64,000 nt of DNA from Mesocentrotus franciscanus (Eukaryota > Echinodermata > Echinoidea > Camarodonta > Strongylocentrotidae). The translations under genes were made by a program, and so were the position numbers. Positions 55,786 to 64,000 of the stretch are shown here, piece by piece (position 1 is the first letter of the stretch; the number at the start of each line of letters is the position of its first letter). The notes beneath the pieces were generated by a model, which made no database searches, was not told the DNA's origin, and worked only from the letters and a program-made list of their open reading frames with translations. The DNA is taken from NCBI GenBank assembly GCA_037976565.1, contig CP137683.1, positions 5,356,865-5,420,864 of the forward strand, read 5' to 3'.

Positions 55786-57929
55786 CAGTGTTTGGTTACT
55801 GCTTGTATAGTAAGAAATCAAAGAACAACCAACGCCCAATGTAGCTTATTATAAGGCAAGTAAACATAATACAGAAAATAACATGAAGTTTCTTCATACA
55901 GAATAATACAAAAGAATAATGAAAATATCAAACAAGCAGAAAACCGATTTTAATAAAGAAAACTCGCACACACAAAGAGAACAAGAAAGGAGAGATAGAA
56001 CAGAGAATGGATTAGGTGTCACACATCACATTAAAAATCTTATGGAAAGTTTCATTTTTAATATATAACTGAAATGCTTGCCTTGCATGCATTATGTTGA
56101 AGGAAAAAAGTGATACATTGTAGGCCATGGTAAAAGTTAATGGCCAAATAAAAAGACAAAATTAAAATTGTTATTATTATTATTATAACAGGGGTACGGT
56201 AAGAGGTATATAATTTCACTCATGACAGTAACATCGTAACCATTTTTTCTCAGTGTGAACAAGGTGATACTGGGCTGACCCCTTGGTGTGAACAGGTCCA
56301 GACAGTACAAGTCCATCGCAAACTGATGATGATAAATATCCCTCCTGCCATCAGCAAGTAAAATAAATAGCGCAGAGTGCGGATAAGTGCTTTAAACTTT
56401 GAAGTTGCTCTACAAACTCGCGAAAAGGTCTTAGGCAACAATCAGAGTACAGTATGTCTATCTCTAATAATATACAGTTCACAACTAAATTACTCATACC
56501 CTTACAAAGTTTTGTAAATGTTTAAGTATGTGAAACATTGATTTGCTCCTATTGTATGTTTCTTGAGAAGAGATATTAAAGCTTACATCTAAAAGTATTC
56601 AACAAAGGCCCTCATTCAACCAGACCACCTTTCATTCCGTGGGTTACGAAAAACACAAAAGCCTCAAATTCGGAAGGGGTATGAAATTGTATGAATAGTT
56701 TAGTTGTCAACTGTACATGTAAATGCTCTCCATACATATATCCTACAAAAATATATTGTTCATGTACATGTATGTTCATTCATGTAGTGCATCCATGTAG
56801 AGTATTAAGGCACATGCACACCAACAAATAGGTGGAAAAAATTCTAGCCATAATAGAAAACTTGATTCAGAGCCATTTTTATACTCTTGCCTTGTTCTCC
56901 ACAATGAGAAAAGCAAAAACAAAGATACTGTGCATGAATCAACTATACACTGCACAATGTTCCAGGAACTGCACTGTATGTATTTGAACCTATGGGATAG
57001 AAGCGACTCAATAGTATTATAACTTTCAGGGCTATGGCCTCCAGGAAATTAAACCAATTACAGTCGCATCAAGCCAATAGATTTAACTAGAGTCTCTAAA
57101 TGCAGTGTAGATTATGCGTATTTTTTCTCAAAACGTGGAAATGAAAATCGAAATCTGCCTGTTTACTACAAGATATATATATATATATGTACATTTACAT
57201 CTATTTGTAAATAAAACTCTTTTTCTACTTTGATATTGAAACATTGTTTTGTTACATTACATGATTTTAATATCTAAAACATATATAATTCAAGGAATTT
57301 GTCATTACATGTTCATGTATATTGTTATTAAATTTTATTTGTGGTGAAATTGTGTTATCATGAATTACATTTACGAATAAAATGTTGTCATCCTTGCCAA
57401 TATTCAATAAATGAAAAAGTAGTGGAATTTTTTATCAACAAAAACAAAAGAATTATTCTGGAGTGGATGGAGGGAGGGAGGTATGATGTCACAGCAAGTG
57501 AGTGCAAACTTATTGCATTTTAAATTTGCATATTACCAAGCACTTTCTGGATTAAAGTAAGATACTTTTGTTTCCCCTGAACTATTTGTCAGAACTTCTA
57601 TACCGTACAGTGTAAGTATTCCATTTATATTTAAAAGATCTCAGTGATTTAGAGAAATAATTCAAGTGAAGAATGTCTTCAGCAATATGAACATGTATCT
57701 GCATGGCAGGGGTATTCTGACCATGGGGCACAATATCGCTATCGCTAAGGGGCTGCATGACTTTATTTGGATAACTGGATTTGATGGATAGGACACTTCA
57801 GATATAAACTATACATCAGGAGAGGGCCCCATCCCACTCTCATCTCTACACACGTATCGGTATGGTTAAAGATAAAGTTGAGTTCTGGTCATGCGATTGC
57901 ATTGTGAAAGAAACGTTGTGGAATCGATC
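55786..57929. other. Unassigned AT-rich DNA, about 2.1 kb
   Basis: Includes an ATT run (56168-56184) and an AT run (57172-57187). No exon with paired splice sites was found. It could include distal 3' UTR or intron of the minus-strand gene at the right edge, but nothing in the sequence shows this. Confidence 0.4.
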
Positions 57930-58797
57930 AGAAAAGGTTGATCATCTAGCATATAAGTATTGGTGTGTACTGCAAGGTTCTGGAATCATCAAAATGATAA
58001 GAAATTTGGCCCAGTCTTTGTAAAGTTACAAGCACTGTACACAGAAATATACATATGGGACTACACGCAAACATGTGGCATAAAAATCTGTCCCGATTTT
58101 TATGCTCTTACATGCCATATTTAGAATATTAAGGCATTTGAAGAGTCATGCTTTTCAGGGAACATTTGTTATATGATGTTCTTCCACACTTGCATAGTAT
58201 TAATGAATACGCTCACAAATTATATCTCTATTCCCAGAACTCAACCTTTTCTTTAAAGCCTTTAAATAATTGAAGTCTGTTGATGAAGCAAATTAAGCAA
58301 TCCAATATGTGGATCAGTAATGCAAACAATTATGGTATCCAAACTTGGAATAATACTTAGATTTTGAAAAGATGTAGTTTTTCATTCAAAAGAGTTTTTT
58401 TATTCATTGTATGTTTACATTGCATGGAAGCAATAGCATACTGCCCCAAAGCTAAAGCAGGAGAGTTGGCAATTAAGTACATGTATATGTTTCACACATC
58501 TTTTTTTTTCTTCTTCAAAATGCATTCAACACATGGGTACATACTATACAAATAGCCTCTTGGTCTCCACATGTCATTCTGAGTCAACTACGTGTCAAGT
58601 ATGCAGACTGCTTACATTGATAATTATACACGACGACGGGACATGGGCAAGTCTGGAGATACACGTATGCATACATTTTTCTCTTCAAGTCCTTTAACGG
58701 TACATGAAAAAATATTAAAGGGTGCAGTTGTCTAAAATAAATCATCTGTGTACAGCTAGAATGTATCAAGGCAACCCCCCCCCAAAAAAAAAAAAAA

Positions 58798-58832
<35 letters not shown>

Positions 58833-59790
58833 CCTGGTATTCTAAAGCTTAGCAGTGAAGGAATAAGAAGGAATAATATAAACCCACACACAGACTTGGG
58901 TTCCATCCATGTGTGCCTTACTGAACTACTGATGAATCAACTAGCCTACAAGCCAGGGTGTTACATGTATTAGTCCTCAGAAGTTGCCTTTACATTCGCA
59001 ATACCTCTTTATACACTGTAGAAGTAATATCTCAAGTTCATATTTTGAATGAGTAAAGCAACATAATGAACCCCTTACATATAGAGAGCAATTTTTTGTG
59101 TGCGTGTGTGATTAGTACCCTCTAATTTGATACTCTCAATTACTCAGCCCAAAAGATCACCTTCCACACTGAATATGGACATCCTGGTAAAAAATCAATA
59201 TTCTGATTAAACATCCAACAAGGTGTTGATATAACCAGGGCAACACCTGTCATATGGGTAGGACACCATCCTGTGGAAACATACCCGGTATGATCATTCT
59301 TCCCACGATAGAACCAGGCTCTTATTAGGCCTGTTTTCATCAGACCGAAGTTGAAAAATAACCCGCTATTTTAACTAGCCCAATCTCAAATTAGCCAGCT
59401 AATTTGCGGCTTCATCAGCCCGCAGTTGCAATTAGTGGGCTATTTGGTCGAGAAAATATCCCGAGAAATCTTGGTCTTGTTTCCAAAAATAGCCCGCTAT
59501 TTGGGAAATAGCGGGTTAATTTGCGCCCGGCCGAGCTAGTTCGTGATGAGCGTATCGCCTATCGGTCTGGTGAAGGCGCAATTTCGAGCTTTGGGAAAAT
59601 ATCCCGAGTCTGAAAATAGCAGGTTATTTAGCAACTTTGGTCTGATGAAAACAGGCCTATTCATAAAACTTGTTATCACTAACTCTTATTATCACTAACT
59701 GCATTTACAATGCAACCAAAAATCATTGATTTTTCTCACATTCACATTGAGAGGGGGGCGTTTACAAAACTGGTCTATACCTTTAAAGCT
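57930..59790 (-). repeat. CTTTAAAGGTATAGACC repeat, interrupted copy
   Basis: Inverted ends of the 19812-20150 repeat lie at 57930-58070 and 59735-59787. The 1.65 kb between them is foreign to the 340-bp copy. It contains an (AAAT)n run (58795-58832) and a complete MITE (59328-59657). Confidence 0.65.
59328..59657. mobile_element. 330-bp MITE, GGCCTGTTTTCATCAGACC ends
   Basis: GGCCTGTTTTCATCAGACCG at the left pairs with GGTCTGATGAAAACAGGCC at the right. TA is on both sides. Inner AAATAACCCGCTATTT and AGCCCGCTATTTGGGAAATA phrases repeat on both arms. Confidence 0.85.
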
Positions 59791-61034
59791 CTTATGAATT
59801 TGCATAAATAAGACCCATTTAATTACATTGCAAAGAAAAATCAAACTGACGGTTTTTGCTTGCAGTGTAAATGCGCTTTATAGAGTGTAATTTTGTTATT
59901 AGAGAGTAACAGCTGGAAGAGAATCTTGACACCGATTGTGTGAAGAAAAGTGTGTGGAAAATACCTCTGAATATTGCATCTTTTTGTGTATACTACATAC
60001 AACAGTGAGTGATATATACATGATTTTTTTCTTGTGACCTCTTAATTATTACAACCACGAGTACATATCTGCATCTCTTCCATTGGAACTTGTGTGTTTC
60101 ATTTGATTGAAAATTTGGAACCTGCATGTACACTGTACTTTCTTTCATTACAATAAAGCAGTACACTTACAAAGAAAATTTCACATTTTTTAAATGTACA
60201 CAATCAGAGATTCAGGACAAGGGTATTGAACAAAAAAAACCCCCCAAAAACAATCAAATGACTCAAATATGTGAGCCAATTGAACACACACACTGCTCCA
60301 ATTCTGTACTCCAAGTAACACAAACTAATATCTGTACATTACATGTACACTGTAGATAGAAATACCGAAATATGATACAAATGACAAACAGTGCCCATGG
60401 CAGAACTTACATATCATGTGTATGTTAAGAAGAAAAAACATGAAAGACTATATGTATATATACATACATGTATATTGTAAAATAGATATCCAACTACCGG
60501 TAATCTAAAATAATGCCTAATTTGTATTCGCATGGCATTAAACAATGTGTTGCAGAATTAAAAAACTGTAGGAGATTATGATAAAACACAGTGGATGAGT
60601 TGTTTTATACTCTTGTTTTAAAGAAAAACATGTCCACATACAGTGTACCTGATTATGCTGGATCACACAGTAAAATGTTTTTGCCCATTAAAAGTCCAAT
60701 ATTCATTACCCGAGAACATGAAAAGTCTTTTAAATTCATTCATCATGGTGGCATTTTGATATGCCCTTCACATGCAAATTATCAGATTTGATTTTGGGTT
60801 CTAGATTTCTGAATACCGGTATCAGATTTCAGAATGTATTGGCGTACTAGAGTAATCTGTGACCTTGGCTAATAATTGGATTTGAATGCCTGTTAACCTA
60901 AACAATTGCAATAAAACTTCTGAAATTTAACATGTGTTAATGACCAAAAATTGTGCCTGACCAAATTTACGGTGAATATCAAAGATTTGTTCTCTGCCAA
61001 CTTTGACTGATAAACTTCTAAAAGTGTATCAGAG
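59791..61034. other. Unassigned AT-rich DNA
   Basis: Ordinary non-coding sequence with TACATGTAC palindromes. No supported gene or element. Confidence 0.45.
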
Positions 61035-61038
61035 TTAA

Positions 61039-61620
61039 AGGGCAATCCAACCCTTCTAATAAGTTCATTTAAATGAAAGCATAAAAATCAGAGAAACAGA
61101 ATGGCGAAAGTTGAAATAAATCTGACCAATATCAGGAAAGTTATGAGTGTTTGAAATATGAGATCACTACAGCTGTGCGAATCTCAAATCAGCAATTTTG
61201 TCAGTGGATTGTGACGTAGTGACGGATTACTCTCCTGTTTGTCGCGTACAAAAATATCACTTATTTCCGTTTTTCTTCCAAGTGCCTTCACCCTTGGGGC
61301 ACTACTCAAAATATATCATGGAGAGTACATTATTACAGGTCCTCTAAAAAGAACAGACCACCCCGAGTCATACATTTATAAAAAGTTGACATTTTAGTCC
61401 TTTTGTGTATTGGAGCAAATGGGAAAGTTGTACGCCACTACATCACATAGACATTATCAATTCACCCAATTTGAAGAGCCCATACCTAGAGTAATTGCAA
61501 CTTTAACAAATCTGTAACTTTCTCATTTTTTGTCCCATTTCATTCAAACTTTCATCTGTATGCTTCTCTGATTTTTCTGCTTTATTCTAGACAAGTTTGC
61601 TATCAAGGTTGGATTTCCCT
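61039..61620. mobile_element. TTAA-flanked inverted-repeat element, complete copy
   Basis: TTAA at 61035-61038 and 61621-61624. The ends AGGGCAATCCAACCCTT and, inverted, AGGGAAATCCAACCTTGA match, with inner AAAAATCAGAGAA and GAAAGTT...ATGA blocks on both arms. A TTAA target is typical of piggyBac-like elements, but the tip is not the classic CCY start, so the superfamily is uncertain. Partial relatives are at 2466 and 13525. Confidence 0.75.
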
Positions 61621-61858
61621 TTAAGGCTTGGTGAGACCTTGGCCATAACGATAACAATAACTGTAATAACTCATTCTCAAATTTGTTTATTTGGAAACTC
61701 AATCGAATCTCATTGTTATACGTCAGACCTCAATGATTTATGCTATTTAATGAACCTTACTCAACGTTTTTATTGTCTCATTGGGATCGCTTCATGAGCA
61801 CTATTTTTATATTTTTGTTAGGACAAGCCTCAACGATAGTATCTGTGTTCCACTAATA

Positions 61859-62036
61859 GACCATTTTCGTAATGAAACCAAATTTAATATATAAGTCTTT
61901 GTGAAGTGCCTCGATACAAATTATTTCATTCACCTGATAAGAATAATAGTATTTCAATAGTCAGAATGAAATAATTTGTATTGAGGCACTTCACAAAGAC
62001 TTATGCATTAAATTTGGTTACATTACGAAAATGGCC
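61859..62036. mobile_element. Near-perfect palindromic MITE
   Basis: Arms of about 72 bp (CCATTTTCGTAATGAAACCA facing TGGTTACATTACGAAAATGG) flank a ~30-bp loop. Only a few mismatches separate the arms, which suggests youth or gene conversion. Confidence 0.85.
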
Positions 62037-63624
62037 TTTTGCACATTGTCCATGTGATGTCAGAGGCAGAAGAAGAGGTAGAGGCAATGACAATTGTGAT
62101 CCAATGATGGAACCAGTGAGGTCTGACTACTTTTGTCATCATTGTTATTCATAATTTGTTATCGCTATTGATGAGGCCTGCCCAAAACCTTAACGCAGAA
62201 TACAACTGTTTGAGTGTAGTTGAACATCATGACATCATGGCCTGGTTGTCCACTATGTACTATAGCCTATGTAATTGGTTAACAACGAGCTTGGTCAAGT
62301 TTTATGAATATGGGCCCAGGTTGATTGGGCTATCAAAAGAATAATCAATTACACTGTAGCATGGCATGCATGTGTTGGCACTTTTTCAGTGTTTCTTGTT
62401 TCAGCTCAGCAAGTGTTCATATTAACCGGGGCAAACATGTAAAATTGAAACTTGAGAGGAATGTGAACGGATGAGTAGTTTTTGAGCACGTGATGAGGAC
62501 ATGCTGAGCACAGAGCACAAAGTCCTTTGTGACTGGTTTCATGGAAGGCAGGAAAGCTAGATGGGATTCTTAGATGCCTTCTGGTGCCATCTGAGCCATA
62601 GGGTTAGATGCATTTTGAAACCAACTTTATGACTATTCTTTAGTAATTAATTTTAGTTGAGCATGAATTTGAACCTGTGAGTTAAATGTAATTTCAAAAC
62701 GGTTGCTTCAAAATCAAAATCTGTCGCTGTTACATGTAAAAACCACTCGTGAACCAGCCTCTATTAACACTGACATTCATATACTTTATATTTGAACACT
62801 ATAAAAGATGAAATTTCGCCGGAACTCAATGTCAAATTTGGTCGAATTCATAACACCCATTGTTAATATTGATTTGGGGGTCAAATCACAGCTCTGTGGT
62901 TGCTTACACTCTGCAAACAACTCCAGGTAGAATCAACACCACTCCCCATTTTCCATGCACAAATCAATTTGTGTAAACAAATCAGGAAATGAAAGAATCA
63001 CAGATTGATCTGTACAGGTACACGTACAATCAAACAGTTTTGTCGCAAAACACAATATCTCCATTTCAGGCGTTCTGAGAAAAACAACATTTTTTTTGCC
63101 ATGTGCTTTATGCAAGAACTTACAGAACTCATGACATATTAATATATATCCATTGCTGAGTTGCACACATCAATTGCACCACAAATAAGCAGTGGATTTA
63201 TTGCTTTTTGATCTGAAATGCCAGTTGCATTTAATATTGCGTTTTGCAAGAAAACAGTGTTTTCGACCTAAAACAAATTAAGATAAAAAGATTTTAGGCA
63301 GGAAACTCATAGATCCTGATATATAGATCCCGATAAAGCTACACTGTATCTTTTTTTTATCTTTGGATATTAAAAAAAAATGAAATTTAGATATTTTGGA
63401 TTTTGCGCTTGTTGCATTTTGCAATGAAACAATGATAAAGCTCAAACTAATGTATACTGGTATCGGTATGTATGTATCACCAAGGAGTTTCTAGCACAAA
63501 TTACATGTAAATCTTGTGGGGATAAATATTGCAATAAAATGAATATTTTTACGATTGAAGCTACAGTAGATGCAAATCAATAAGTTATTAATAATCATTA
63601 ATAATCTCACTTACAAATCCTAGA
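62037..63624. other. Unassigned; may include 3' UTR of the gene at the right edge
   Basis: No supported exon. On the minus strand an AATAAA (complement of TTTATT near 63197-63202) lies about 425 bp after the stop codon of the next gene and could be its polyadenylation signal, but such hexamers are common in this AT-rich DNA. Confidence 0.35.
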
Positions 63625-64000
63625 TCACCTAACAGAGTCCTTTTTATTTTCTATTCCATTTTTGTCCGTTTTATTTTTTACCACATCTACAATTTCTTTT
63701 TCTATTTCTTTAGGTTTTTGTTCCGTTTCCTTTGATTTTTCAAGGCCTGTCCTTTCATTATCGATGTTTGATTCCTTTTCTTGTTTTGATTGGCTCTCTT
63801 GTTTCTCTTGAGCCTTTTCTTGCTGTTTCTCTTGGCTCGACTGTTGTTTCCCTTGCTCCACTTGTTTCCTTTCCTGATCATCAATAGGCTGGTCTTGGAG
63901 CTGCAATTGCTGCCTGGCACGTGCCTCTTGAAGAATCTCTTTAGGTACATCGGCTGGACATGGGTATGTTCCAACACCGAATGGACGCAGATGATAAACA
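63625..64000 (-). CDS. Terminal coding exon of an unidentified gene, runs off window
   Basis: Open from the window edge to a TGA (complement of 63625-63627), about 124 codons. The first visible residues are VYHLRPFGVGTYPCPADVPK, then EILQEARARQQLQLQDQ. A strongly charged Gln/Lys/Glu-rich tail follows (for example QEKQQEKAQEKQESQSKQEK) and ends KKDSVR. The tail should be disordered or form a coiled coil. The N-terminal part, with PFGVGTYPCP, looks like folded-domain sequence, but I do not recognise the family. I see no acceptor inside the window, so the exon start lies beyond 64000. The contrast between the complex N-terminal sequence and the AT-rich surroundings supports a real gene. Confidence 0.65.
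   Translation of the reverse strand, partial: VYHLRPFGVGTYPCPADVPKEILQEARARQQLQLQDQPIDDQERKQVEQGKQQSSQEKQQEKAQEKQESQSKQEKESNIDNERTGLEKSKETEQKPKEIEKEIVDVVKNKTDKNGIENKKDSVR

Overview
The window looks like nuclear DNA of a marine invertebrate deuterostome, most likely a sea urchin or another echinoderm. The evidence is: no bacterial-type gene packing; short open exons bounded by GT/AG sites; several tRNA-derived SINEs; many TACATGTAC-type palindromes; and a very high density of short inverted-repeat DNA transposons. The species assignment is inference. There is little coding DNA, and most long open frames lie in satellite DNA and are not genes.

Layout. (1) 1-5073 holds the 5' part of a host gene on the minus strand. 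Four candidate exons (4829-5073, 3602-3814, 2268-2384, 151-322) join in one open frame of about 227 codons. Its introns hold a 1.4-kb foldback element, a LINE reverse-transcriptase remnant, a SINE and a hAT-like miniature element. (2) 5121-15317 is nested repeats: a SINE split by an inverted-repeat element, a 4.2-kb hAT-like composite containing another tandem-repeat element, and a diverged 1.7-3 kb tandem segmental duplication. (3) 15336-38395 is the most striking object. It is a 23-kb interval bounded by matching GGGTGCGTTTATGCTCA termini with a TTA on both sides (PIF/Harbinger-like signature). Long satellite arrays lie just inside each end: a 100-bp unit on the left and a 35-bp unit on the right. 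Inside are a first coding exon with a promoter-like upstream region, a decayed multi-exon pseudogene resembling the SAMD3-like family, several MITEs and a 2.7-kb polypyrimidine satellite. A 500-N gap at 27048-27547 separates two near-identical 6.5-kb copies, which probably reflect unmerged overlapping contigs. The true element is then about 16 kb. (4) 38396-45835 is a field of hAT-like non-autonomous elements built from degenerate AAGTGCCCC repeats, some with perfect 8-bp target duplications. (5) 46219-53778 is a 7.56-kb insertion with 16-bp terminal inverted repeats in one copy of a local duplication, whose other copy gives the empty site. (6) 54000-63600 is mostly unassigned AT-rich DNA with several MITEs and simple repeats. 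(7) 63625-64000 is the terminal coding exon of an unidentified minus-strand gene that runs off the window.

No transposase, CRISPR array, intact tRNA gene or rRNA was supported. The genes do not form a visible pathway. The window is mainly a record of nested transposition between two host-gene fragments.
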